DNA of 34,203 bases from Spirochaetota bacterium (lineage in GTDB: Bacteria > Spirochaetota > Spirochaetia > Treponematales > UBA12059), in assembly GCA_003247225.1 (NCBI GenBank), contig QKAK01000177.1:1-34203 (forward strand), written 5' to 3'. The position numbers were made by a program, and so were the translations under genes. Numbering within the stretch: the first letter of the stretch is position 1; every line of letters starts with the position of its first letter. Below, piece by piece: positions 1-7,057 of this stretch. Below the pieces are notes generated by a model. It ran no database searches. It saw only the letters and a program-made list of their open reading frames with translations, and had not been told where the DNA came from.

Positions 1-1199
1 GACGCGCCGGCCTCGGCGTGATCTCGCCGCTCCTCGGCGGAACGATAACGGCGTCCGCGAGCGGCTCCGTCTCCGACAAGGGCGTACCCGGCAGCGTCTC
101 GTACGCGTCCCCGAGCGCCTACCAGAAGGAGTACGCGGCCAGGGGTATCGTGGGATGGGGCTCGGACGCCCTGGCCGACGGCGACGCGAGCGTCGACGCC
201 GACGTTTCCGCCTCGTGGTCTAGGCTGAACTACGTCGACCCGGACGGCTGGCCGGCCGGCACCGACGATACGCACGACTCGCTCGGCGGCGCCGCCAACC
301 TGCGCTCCGTCCTGGCCGTCGGGCCGGCGATCGTACGGGCGGGACTGACCGGCGGCGTCGAGACGGCCGCCAGCAGCGCGATAGGCGAGCGGTCCCGGCT
401 GTCGGCCGGCGCGTACGCCGCGCCGGAGCTGGCGCTGGGCGACGTGACCGTCGCCCCGTCCCTGCGCTACGACCTGTACAGCGACTACGCCGCCGGGCTC
501 AGCTACGGGCTCGGCGTATCATGGCGCGGGGACGCGTTCGCCCTGCGGGCGAACGGCGCCAGCGCGTATAAGGCCCCGTCGTTCAACGACCTGTACTGGC
601 CCGACGACGGCTTCACGGTCGGCAACGCGGCCCTGAAGGCCGAGCGCGGCTGGAGCGCCGAGCTCGGCGCCGAGTACGCGACCGAGGCCTTCAGCGTCGG
701 CGCGTACCCGTTCTTCCGCTACGTGCGCGACATGATAGCCTGGGCGTACTCCGCCGAGACCTTCAAGTACTCGCCGTCGAACGTCGATACGGCCGCGTAC
801 GCCGGCGCCGACATGTCGGCGAGCGTCGCCAGCGGCCCCTGGTCGGCCGAGGCGTCGTACTCTCTCACGCTGGCCCGCGACCTGTCCGACGGCGAGCCGT
901 TCGCCGAGGCGGCCGCGCTGGCCTTCGTCCCGGCACACGCCGTCGGGGCGGAGATCGCGTATAGCGCGGGTATCGTTCGGGCCTCGGTAGACGCCTCCTT
1001 CAAGGCCGGCCGGGTCGACGCCGCAGCCGAGGCCCTGCCCGACCTGCTGCTGCTCGGAGCGGCCGCCGAGCTCGAGGCCCTCGAAGGCTGCTTCTTCGGC
1101 ATCCGCCTGGACAACCTGCTCGACGAGGACTACTACGAGTACACGGGCTACCCGATGCCGGGCATGTCCGCGACCCTCTACGCGCGCGTAGAGCGATAG
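1..1199 (+). CDS. TonB-dependent outer-membrane receptor, C-terminal part (5' truncated by window edge)
   Basis: The reading frame (first full codon at base 3) is open from the window edge, so the plug domain and most of the N-terminus lie outside. What remains looks like the beta-barrel of a TonB-dependent receptor of the BtuB/vitamin-B12 or siderophore type. It has alternating aromatic/small-residue strands, the motif AYKAPSFNDLYWPD followed by GNAALKAERGWSAELG (the usual 'K.PSf..ly.p...GNp.LkPE.s...E.G' block), and the C-terminal signature LDNLLDEDYYEYTGYPMPG. These receptors import chelated metals or cofactors across the outer membrane using TonB-ExbBD energy. The substrate cannot be told from this fragment. 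The chain ends LYARVER rather than in the aromatic residue usual for barrel insertion signals. A 14-bp hairpin terminator follows directly. Confidence 0.85.
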   Translation, partial: RAGLGVISPLLGGTITASASGSVSDKGVPGSVSYASPSAYQKEYAARGIVGWGSDALADGDASVDADVSASWSRLNYVDPDGWPAGTDDTHDSLGGAANLRSVLAVGPAIVRAGLTGGVETAASSAIGERSRLSAGAYAAPELALGDVTVAPSLRYDLYSDYAAGLSYGLGVSWRGDAFALRANGASAYKAPSFNDLYWPDDGFTVGNAALKAERGWSAELGAEYATEAFSVGAYPFFRYVRDMIAWAYSAETFKYSPSNVDTAAYAGADMSASVASGPWSAEASYSLTLARDLSDGEPFAEAAALAFVPAHAVGAEIAYSAGIVRASVDASFKAGRVDAAAEALPDLLLLGAAAELEALEGCFFGIRLDNLLDEDYYEYTGYPMPGMSATLYARVER

Positions 1200-1204
1200 C
1201 GGCG

Positions 1205-1247
1205 ATACCGCGCGCCGGCCGTCGGGGCCGCGACCGGCGCGCGGTAT
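1205..1247 (+). terminator. Intrinsic terminator after the TonB receptor gene
   Basis: A perfect 14-bp inverted repeat (1205-1218 with 1234-1247) encloses a 15-nt loop, and a short A/T-rich run (ttctaaattt) begins within and just after the 3' arm. It starts 6 nt after the stop codon at 1199. The stem is almost entirely G/C. The T-run is imperfect, so termination efficiency is uncertain. Confidence 0.6.
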
Positions 1248-1269
1248 TCTAAATTTCCCCGTCCATCGG

Positions 1270-1275
1270 TATACT
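1270..1275 (+). promoter_or_regulatory. -10 box (TATACT) upstream of the EIIA gene
   Basis: TATACT, the -10 sequence seen before several genes in this window, lies 45 nt before the EIIA start. A convincing -35 is lacking: the hexamer 17 bp upstream is TTCTAA. It sits just after the terminator of the preceding gene, where a promoter would be expected. Confidence 0.3.
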
Positions 1276-1320
1276 GAAGCCGAACGGTCGAGCCGCAGGC
1301 GGCCGCCGGCAGGAGAGGCA

Positions 1321-1779
1321 ATGGATCTATCGTCGCTAATTACCCGGGGAGGGGTCTGGTACAACGTTCCTGGCAAGGATCCGGCCGAATTCGTCGAGGC
1401 CCTGGCCGCGACGCTCAGGCTGCCCGCGGGCGTGTCGCCGGGCGACCTGGCCATGGCCTGCGCCAGGCGCGAGGCCAGCTCGCCGACCGCGATGGGGCGC
1501 GGCCTGGCCTTCCCTCACCCCGGTACGCCGCTGATCGCCGAGGCGGATAGCGCGATGGTCGCGCTCGCCTATTCCCGGTACCCGGTGGACTGGAAGGCTC
1601 CCGACGGGGCGCCGGTCAGGGCCGCGTTCCTGATCCTATCGGCCTCGCGGAACGAGCACCTCGTCACCCTGTCCGCCCTGGCTAAGCTGTGCGGCGACGC
1701 CGAATTCTACGCGGCGCTAGGCCGGCGGGCGGCGATCGAGGATATCGTCGCCCTGATCGGGCGGAAAGCCAAGGCCTGA
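1321..1779 (+). CDS. PTS EIIA (fructose/Ntr-type) domain protein
   Basis: A single-domain protein of 152 aa, the usual length of PtsN/EIIA-Ntr. The phosphorylation site is visible as RGLAFPHPG with His66, matching the family 'G.aiPH' motif. The C-terminal LILSASRNEHLVTLSALAKLC block matches the conserved 'p...hl..La.la.l' helix. Such proteins accept phosphate from HPr/NPr and usually act as regulators, or as the EIIA of a sugar PTS. No EIIB/EIIC, HPr or EI gene is adjacent, so a regulatory role is more likely; this is inference. The start is supported by AGGAGAGG at 1311-1318, with 2 nt to the ATG. It is convergent with rlmE, with only 4 nt between the stops. Confidence 0.85.
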   Translation: MDLSSLITRGGVWYNVPGKDPAEFVEALAATLRLPAGVSPGDLAMACARREASSPTAMGRGLAFPHPGTPLIAEADSAMVALAYSRYPVDWKAPDGAPVRAAFLILSASRNEHLVTLSALAKLCGDAEFYAALGRRAAIEDIVALIGRKAKA

Positions 1780-1783
1780 GGCG

Positions 1784-2380
1784 CTATTTCCTGCCGAGCC
1801 CTATCAGGTAGGTCTCGAAGCTGACCGTGCGGCACGCCTCCGGCTTGAAGGCGCGCGCGCCCGCGTACGAGGCCTTCATCCTATCCAGGAGCTCGCGCTG
1901 GCCGCCGCCTATGAACAGCTTGGCGACGACCGATCCGCCCGGCTTGAGCAGGTCGTCGGCGTAGCCGAGCACCGCCTCGACGATGGCCTCGGATCGGTCG
2001 GTATCGAGCCCCCGGTTGCCGCTCGTCGCCGGGGCGGCGTCCGACAGCACGAGGTCGTAGGGGCCGCGCTCGGCTAGGGCCGCCTTGACCGCGTCGTCGT
2101 AGAGGTCGCCGCGGATGAAGTAGAAATTCGAGTAGCTCGGGCTGATGCCGAGAGGCTGCAGGTCGACGGCGGACAGGAAGCCGCTTCCGTTCAGCCGCTT
2201 GAGCGCCCAGAGGCTCCAGCTGCCCGGCGCGGCGCCGATGTCCAACACCCGCAGCCCGGGCCTCAGGATGCCGAATTTCCTGTCCAGCTCGTCGAGCTTG
2301 TAGACCGAACGGGCCGGGTAGCCTTCTTTCCTGGCCTTTTCGGCCCAGAAGTCCGGTTTATCGTAATGCCCTGTAGCCAT
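1784..2380 (-). CDS. rlmE: 23S rRNA (uridine-2'-O)-methyltransferase RlmE (FtsJ/RrmJ)
   Basis: A 198-aa SAM-dependent methyltransferase that modifies a uridine in the A-loop of 23S rRNA on the assembled large subunit. The FtsJ catalytic tetrad K-D-K-E is complete: Lys28 (YKLDE), Asp114 (LSDAAP), Lys154 (VVAKLF) and Glu189 (SFETYL). Its spacing equals that of E. coli RlmE (38/124/164/199) with a constant offset of 10. The SAM motif VLDIGAAPGSWS is at 45-56. The start is fixed by GGAGGT a few bases upstream of the ATG. It is transcribed divergently from the nuclease/UVR gene, with 77 bp shared between them. Confidence 0.95.
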   Translation of the reverse strand: MATGHYDKPDFWAEKARKEGYPARSVYKLDELDRKFGILRPGLRVLDIGAAPGSWSLWALKRLNGSGFLSAVDLQPLGISPSYSNFYFIRGDLYDDAVKAALAERGPYDLVLSDAAPATSGNRGLDTDRSEAIVEAVLGYADDLLKPGGSVVAKLFIGGGQRELLDRMKASYAGARAFKPEACRTVSFETYLIGLGRK

Positions 2381-2411
2381 GCAGACCTCCAGCGATAGTG
2401 GACCGCTAAGG

Positions 2412-2441
2412 CTTACATACAGCCGGCGGAAGTTCTATACT
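2412..2441 (+). promoter_or_regulatory. Candidate promoter of the bifunctional-nuclease gene
   Basis: A -35-like CTTACA (2412-2417), an 18-bp spacer and TATACT (2436-2441) lie in the divergent gap between rlmE and the nuclease gene. The -10 ends 16 nt before the ATG. This leaves a leader of about 10 nt that includes a weak GGAAG. Confidence 0.35.
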
Positions 2442-2457
2442 ATATCCGGAAGCGCGT

Positions 2458-3087
2458 ATGGGATCAAATACCTTCGTCCAAGCGGAGGTCTGGACCGTGG
2501 CCCAGACCGACCAAGGCAACGTCGTACTCATCCGGCCCAAGGGCTCGGACCTCGTCGTGCCGATCTTCATCGGCCAGCTGGAGACGCAGGCCATCCTGAT
2601 CGGCCTCGGCCGGGTGGAGATGCCTCGCCCGCTGACCCACGACCTGATACTGTCGATGCTCGCCACGCTCGAGGCCAGCCTGGTCAGGATAGAGATACGC
2701 GACCTGCGCGACCGCACCTTCTTCGCCAACGTGGTGCTGCGCGGCCTCGAGGGCGAGGTGTCGATAGACGCGAGGCCGTCGGACGCGATAGCCCTGGCGG
2801 TCAGGACGACCGCGGAGGTGTTCGTCTCCGAGGACATCGTCGAGATGGCCGGCGTGCCCGTCGATATGATACGCGAGTCCCCGCCCGACGAGGCTCCCGG
2901 CTCGGGAGGCCTCGACGCCGTCCCCGAGGCCGACGGCTCCCCGAGCATAGAGGACGTATCGGTCCTGCGGCGGGGCAGCCCCGAATTCGAGCGGGCCGTG
3001 CTCAACGCCGAGCTCGAGAACGCCATCGAGGCGGAGGATTACGAGCGCGCCGCTCGCATCCGCGACCGTCTCAAGGAGCTGCCGTAG
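2458..3087 (+). CDS. Bifunctional nuclease (DUF151/BFN) domain fused to a UvrB/UvrC (UVR) motif
   Basis: 209 aa. Residues ~1-140 are the BFN/DUF151 fold: 'VVLIRPKGSDLVVPIFIGQL' near the start, then RPLTHDLILSML and the hallmark DARPSDAIALAVR. After an acidic linker (~140-172), residues ~175-209 form a UVR helical hairpin (ELENAIEAEDYERAARIRDRL), the module by which UvrB and UvrC contact each other and which is found on several stress proteins. Plant BFN proteins have RNase/DNase activity, while the bacterial role is unproven. The UVR tail suggests docking to another protein. It is longer than single-domain BFN (~150 aa). Seven of its 15 Ile codons are ATA. The start is preceded only by a weak GGAAG (2448-2452). 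Confidence 0.88.
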   Translation: MGSNTFVQAEVWTVAQTDQGNVVLIRPKGSDLVVPIFIGQLETQAILIGLGRVEMPRPLTHDLILSMLATLEASLVRIEIRDLRDRTFFANVVLRGLEGEVSIDARPSDAIALAVRTTAEVFVSEDIVEMAGVPVDMIRESPPDEAPGSGGLDAVPEADGSPSIEDVSVLRRGSPEFERAVLNAELENAIEAEDYERAARIRDRLKELP

Positions 3088-3163
3088 GCCCGGGCGGCCC
3101 TATCCGTCTCTTTTTCGCTTCCATGATACGCCGTACTCGCGATACAATGGCCCGGGGGTCGAT

Positions 3164-5317
3164 GTGTCACGACGAATGACGATGCTCGCGCTTCTCGCCT
3201 TTGCCGCGTCATGGCTCGGGGCGGAACCGATAGACTTGAGCGCCCACGAGGCCTACGTCCGCAACGGCTTCTCCCTCGAATGGGTCTTCCAGGCGCCGCT
3301 GCCCGGCGAGGCGCCCTGGGTGGAGGCGCCCGGCTCGCCCGGCGACCGCCCGCTGTCGATGCGCGACCTGGGCCTGCCCGACGCCCCTGCGCATAGGGCC
3401 TTCTCGCTCGAGCGCCTCAAGCCGAGCCGCTACACCGTGATGATACCCTTCGACGCCGACGACGAGCTGCTCGCGTCGCGTACCGGCGTCGGGCTCTTCC
3501 TGGCGAGCGTCGGCCAGAACTGGCAGATCTACCTGAACGGCTCGCTCGTGCGCGACGAGGCCTTCACCTCCGGCGACGGCACGATGCGGGTCGAGCGGTC
3601 GGTGCGCGGCGCGCTGGTCGAGCTGGACGCGCGCTACCTGCGCCGCGGCAGGAACCAGCTGTCCATCATGATAGCCGGCGACCCGCGGAACGCGGCGACG
3701 GGCCTGTCCGCGGGCGGACCCTACCTGATAGACGACTACGGCACGCTCGAGTCGACGCGCCGGGAGGGCCTCAAGCTGATGCTGATCGGCATCTACTTCT
3801 TCTTCGGCCTCTACCACGCCATCCTGTTCGCCTCGAGGCCCAAGGCGCGCTCGTACCTGTACTTCGCGATCGCCGCCGGCCTCCTGGCGGTCTACCTGTT
3901 CTGCCGCACCTATATCGTCTACGACGTCATCCTGGACACCCGCGTGATAGCCGGGCTCGAGTACGCGTCGCTGTTCCTGCTCGCGCCGGCCATCCTGGCC
4001 TTCTTCGACGCGGAGCGGGGCAGCCCGGTATCCGTCTTCGCCAAGGCCTACGCGGCGGTCTTCGCCCTGGCCGCCGTCGTGCGGCTGTTCGCCTGGAGCG
4101 ACGAGCTCCTGTCCCTGTGGCGGTATACGATAGCGCTGCCGGCGCTGTACGCCCTGGCCTTCGACGTGGTCAAGCCGACGGCGGACGCGTTCCGGGCCGG
4201 CTCGGGCGCAGCGCGCCGGGGCTCGCCGGCGAGGCTGGCCGCCGCGGTCGCCGGCGGCGGAGCCGTGAAGCCGCTCCTCGCGATCGCCGTCGTCGGCCTC
4301 GCGGCCCTGCTCGACGCCCTCGCCGGCTCGGCCGGCACGGTATCGTTCATGGACTACGGCTACCTGCTCCTCGTGTTCGGCATCGGCGCGACGTTGGCCG
4401 GGCAGTTCGTGAGGGCGCACAACGACAGCGAGGCGCTCGGCGCCGACCTGGCCCGCCGCGTGGCGGCGCGCTCCAGGGAGCTCGAATCGACGCTGGCAGC
4501 CCAGGAGGGGCTCAGCGTCGGGCTGTCCGAGGCCAGCGAGCGGCTCAAGGCGCGCTTGGAGCTATCGGCGCGGGACACGCGCGTGGCGGCCAGGGTCCAG
4601 CAGGGCTTCTTCCCGAGCGCCGCGCCCCGCAACGAGGACTGGGACTCGGCCTTCGCGTTCCTGCCGGCCGGCGGCATCTCCGGCGATTTCTACGACTTCT
4701 ACCGCCGGGGCGACCGGCTCGACGGGCTGGTCGTCGGCGACGTGACCGGCTCCGGCATCGCCCCCGGCCTGATCACGGTGCTGGCGCGCTCCCTGTTCCA
4801 CCGCGCCTTCCACGAGCTGCGCGGGCGGAGCCTCGGCTCCATGCTCGAGTCGATCAACGAGGAGCTGATGGCCGAGCTGCCGGCGGCCGATCATGCCGTA
4901 TCGGCCGCCCTGCTGCGCCTCGACCCGTCAGGGGGCGTCGAGTACTCGAGCGCCGACCACTCGGGAGCGCTGTACCTCGGGGCCGACAGGGTGCGCGCCG
5001 CGCCTCTGCGGCCCAAGGGCCAGGGCGACTACATGGGCCCGCCCCTCGGCCGGCGCGGCGTCGACGCCCCGTATACTTCGATGCGCTTCAAGCTGTTGCC
5101 GGGCGACGTCATCCTGATCTACACGGACGGCTTCGGCGGCGCCGAGAACGTCGACGGCGCCCCGTTCGGCGAGGCGGGCATGCTCGAGGCCCTGACCTCG
5201 GCCCCCGAGGGCGACGCGGCCCAGATGCTCGACTTCATCGTCAGGGAATGGCGCTTCCACGTCAGCGGGGCCAGGGTCTCCGACGACGCGACCGCGGTGC
5301 TGCTCAAGCGGCTGTAG
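3164..5317 (+). CDS. 7TM-DISM membrane sensor with SpoIIE-type PP2C serine phosphatase domain
   Basis: 717 aa. Domain order: an N-terminal signal sequence (~1-21), an extracytoplasmic DISMED-like sandwich (~25-200), seven hydrophobic helices (~203-420), a short coiled coil (~425-475) and a PPM/SpoIIE phosphatase (~480-717). Metal-binding acidic motifs of the phosphatase are present: GISGDFYDF (~503-511), VVGDVTGSGIAPGL, YTDGFGGAEN (~653) and the terminal VSDDATAVLL. The architecture implies that an outside ligand controls dephosphorylation of a Ser/Thr phosphoprotein, classically an anti-sigma-factor antagonist of the SpoIIAA/RsbV type. No such partner is encoded nearby. Start codons possible are GTG 3164 (GGGGG at 3154-3158, 5 nt away), ATG 3176 or ATG 3182. 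I kept the GTG, but the ATGs would also leave a good signal peptide. Confidence 0.9.
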   Translation: MSRRMTMLALLAFAASWLGAEPIDLSAHEAYVRNGFSLEWVFQAPLPGEAPWVEAPGSPGDRPLSMRDLGLPDAPAHRAFSLERLKPSRYTVMIPFDADDELLASRTGVGLFLASVGQNWQIYLNGSLVRDEAFTSGDGTMRVERSVRGALVELDARYLRRGRNQLSIMIAGDPRNAATGLSAGGPYLIDDYGTLESTRREGLKLMLIGIYFFFGLYHAILFASRPKARSYLYFAIAAGLLAVYLFCRTYIVYDVILDTRVIAGLEYASLFLLAPAILAFFDAERGSPVSVFAKAYAAVFALAAVVRLFAWSDELLSLWRYTIALPALYALAFDVVKPTADAFRAGSGAARRGSPARLAAAVAGGGAVKPLLAIAVVGLAALLDALAGSAGTVSFMDYGYLLLVFGIGATLAGQFVRAHNDSEALGADLARRVAARSRELESTLAAQEGLSVGLSEASERLKARLELSARDTRVAARVQQGFFPSAAPRNEDWDSAFAFLPAGGISGDFYDFYRRGDRLDGLVVGDVTGSGIAPGLITVLARSLFHRAFHELRGRSLGSMLESINEELMAELPAADHAVSAALLRLDPSGGVEYSSADHSGALYLGADRVRAAPLRPKGQGDYMGPPLGRRGVDAPYTSMRFKLLPGDVILIYTDGFGGAENVDGAPFGEAGMLEALTSAPEGDAAQMLDFIVREWRFHVSGARVSDDATAVLLKRL

Positions 5318-5506
5318 CTACTTGAGGCCGGGCTTCAGCTCGAAGGACGGGCAGTGGAGCCCGGTCGCCGCGTAGACCTCCGCGCTCGGCATCCGGCGCG
5401 TCTTGATGTCGAAGACGTCGCAGGAGCGGGGGAAGGCCGGGTCCCAGGTCACGCGGAAGTGGACGCATTGCAGGCAGTTCGGCGCCCGCGGCGGGTTGGT
5501 CGGCAT
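5318..5506 (-). CDS. Small four-cysteine (zinc-knuckle-like) conserved protein
   Basis: 62 aa starting MPTNPPRAPNCLQC. It has a CxxC-x-H pair (NCLQCVHFRVTWD), a third Cys in FPRSCDVFD and a fourth in GLHCPSFE, a spacing that suggests a metal-binding mini-domain. It resembles a short protein seen in spirochaetes and other anaerobes that is sometimes mislabelled a uracil-DNA glycosylase; I do not assign a function. The frame is open further upstream (to 5605), but the residues before Met34 look like non-coding GC-rich translation. A promoter-like TTGCCC-N17-TACACT ends 6 nt before this ATG with no SD, so the short start is preferred. Its stop abuts the stop of the convergent phosphatase gene. 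Confidence 0.65.
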   Translation of the reverse strand: MPTNPPRAPNCLQCVHFRVTWDPAFPRSCDVFDIKTRRMPSAEVYAATGLHCPSFELKPGLK

Positions 5507-5512
5507 GACGAT

Positions 5513-5541
5513 AGTGTAGCGGCCCGGCGGCCGCCGGGCAA
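5513..5541 (-). promoter_or_regulatory. Promoter of the four-cysteine protein; predicts a leaderless mRNA
   Basis: On the minus strand there is a -35 TTGCCC (5536-5541), a 17-bp spacer and a -10 TACACT (5513-5518). Six nt (atcgtc) separate the -10 from the ATG at 5506, so transcription would start at or next to the start codon. Confidence 0.4.
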
Positions 5542-5641
5542 GGGCGCGCGTCGTCGCCGTTCCGAGCCTCGAGGCCGCCCCGTCCATGCATAAGGTTCGT
5601 GACACTACACAGAGGCGGCGTTTTTTGCGTACATTAACGGT

Positions 5642-6280
5642 ATGACTTTCCTACAGAGAATCAGGAAGCCCTTCCGCTTCACCAACGGCAACGTCACGCT
5701 CGTGCTGATCGGCGTCAACGTGCTCGTCTACGCGCTGACCAGCGTCGCGCGCGAGGCCTACGTCTACCTGGCCATGATACCCGCCGCCGTGCTCCAGCTC
5801 GGCTGGGTCTGGCAGCCCTTCACCTACATGTTCGTCCACGCCAATCTCAGGCACCTCCTGTTCAACATGCTCGGCCTGTTCTTCTTCGGCACCTCGGTCG
5901 AGCGATCGCTCGGCTCGAGGGAGTTCCTGTTCTTCTACCTGCTGACCGGCGCGCTCGCGGGGCTGTTCTCGCTGGCCGCCTTCTCGCTCGGCGGAGCGAT
6001 GGGCGTCAGCCTGGTCGGCGCGTCGGGCGCGGTGTACGCGGTGCTGCTAGCGTTCGCGGTGATCAACCCGCGGGCCAGGATCTTCATCTGGGGCGTGGTC
6101 CCGGTGCCCGCCCCCATACTCGTGGCCGGCTACACGGTCATCGAGCTGTGGTCCCAGCTGTTCGGCTCCGGCGGCGGCGTCGCCCACCTGACCCACCTGG
6201 CCGGCTTCGCGTTCGCCGCCCTCTACTTCCCTATCAGGCACGGCGTCAACCCGATCAAGCGCCTCGCCTCGGGGCGCTGA
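5642..6280 (+). CDS. Rhomboid-family intramembrane serine protease
   Basis: 212 aa with about six hydrophobic helices, the compact bacterial rhomboid layout. The catalytic dyad is visible: Ser128 in GASGAVY (TM4) and His185 in HLTHLAGF (TM6). The conserved HLLFNM (His71-Asn75, oxyanion-hole side) is in TM2. Rhomboids cleave transmembrane segments within the membrane; the substrate here is unknown. The ATG is preceded by no recognisable SD. A TACATT hexamer (5630-5635) lies 6 nt upstream, so the message may be leaderless. The next gene starts 8 nt after the stop and is probably co-transcribed. Confidence 0.92.
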   Translation: MTFLQRIRKPFRFTNGNVTLVLIGVNVLVYALTSVAREAYVYLAMIPAAVLQLGWVWQPFTYMFVHANLRHLLFNMLGLFFFGTSVERSLGSREFLFFYLLTGALAGLFSLAAFSLGGAMGVSLVGASGAVYAVLLAFAVINPRARIFIWGVVPVPAPILVAGYTVIELWSQLFGSGGGVAHLTHLAGFAFAALYFPIRHGVNPIKRLASGR

Positions 6281-6287
6281 GGTCCAC

Positions 6288-7022
6288 GTGAGGACGACGA
6301 TATGCCGGCACGCCACGCCGCCCTCGCGGGCGGCGCGCCGCTTCGCGGTCGCCGTCGTCGTCCTGCTATCGGCCGCCTCGAGCGTCGCCGGCCAGGACCG
6401 CGACGTGATCCTCCGGGCCGAATTCCCGGTGGACCTGGCGTCTCCGCCGTCGGCGCTGGCGTTCCGGGACGTGGCCGAACCCGGCTACGTAGCCAGGGTA
6501 CCCGACGGCGAGGCGGCCGCGGCCCTGCTCGCCGAGGCGCGCTGGACCTTCTCCGGGATGATATGGGGCTTCTCGTACTCGTATACGCCGAGCGACCGCG
6601 CGCGCTCGATAGACGAGCGCTTCGAGCTGGCGCCGCTGGCTCCCGAGGCGTCCGCCGCGATGATGCCGAGGGCGGTCGCGGCCAGGCTCGACGGTACCGT
6701 GCTGTACGCGACGGTCGAATTCTACCCGGACGCGTCGCAGCGCGCCGAGCTGGCTTCGTGGAAGGCGTCGAGCGCGGCCGCCCAGGGCAGGGGACGGGCG
6801 CCGTTCCTCGTTCCGGGCGCCAGGCGCCTCGCCGTAGAGGACGCCGTCCGGGCCGCGCTCAGGGAGTATCTCCGGCAGGTGACGCATAACAAGCCGCGCG
6901 AGGTGCGCGGCACGGTCGCGCTGGCGGCGCCGCCGCGGCTGTCGCTGCTCGAGGGCAGCTGGGTCGCGAGCGCGCGGGTGCTGGCCCGCGTCGACGAGAT
7001 CGTCTCGTACGGCGCGTACTGA
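6288..7022 (+). CDS. Secreted protein of unknown function, in operon with rhomboid
   Basis: 244 aa. An N-terminal Arg-rich stretch followed by a hydrophobic helix (residues ~19-33, ending SSVAGQ) looks like a Sec signal peptide, so the protein is likely periplasmic or exported. The mature part has no motif I recognise. It contains aromatic segments (WTFSGMIWGFSYSYTP), a block RAALREYLRQVTHNKPREVRG, and a C-terminus of beta character. The GTG start is supported by GAGGT (6279-6283), which overlaps the rhomboid stop, and an 8-nt gap argues for co-transcription. It could be a substrate or partner of the protease, but only position supports that. Confidence 0.7.
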   Translation: MRTTICRHATPPSRAARRFAVAVVVLLSAASSVAGQDRDVILRAEFPVDLASPPSALAFRDVAEPGYVARVPDGEAAAALLAEARWTFSGMIWGFSYSYTPSDRARSIDERFELAPLAPEASAAMMPRAVAARLDGTVLYATVEFYPDASQRAELASWKASSAAAQGRGRAPFLVPGARRLAVEDAVRAALREYLRQVTHNKPREVRGTVALAAPPRLSLLEGSWVASARVLARVDEIVSYGAY

Positions 7023-7057
7023 GGGCCGCGCGCGCGACGTACCCTTATTGTGGCGGT

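Noticed and set aside
3088-3163. Possible terminator (GGCC...GGCC then CTCTTTTT) after the BFN/UVR gene
   Set aside because: The stem is only about 4 bp and the T-run is about 20 nt away from it.
4117-5325. 402-codon plus-strand frame inside the 7TM-DISM phosphatase
   Set aside because: Low-complexity Arg/Gly/Pro translation; the in-frame PP2C motifs belong to the 717-aa protein.
5588-5600. 12-mer ACGAACCTTATG shared (opposite strand) with 32581-32592
   Set aside because: Only two copies, no further similarity around them; with this window size chance 12-mer matches are expected.
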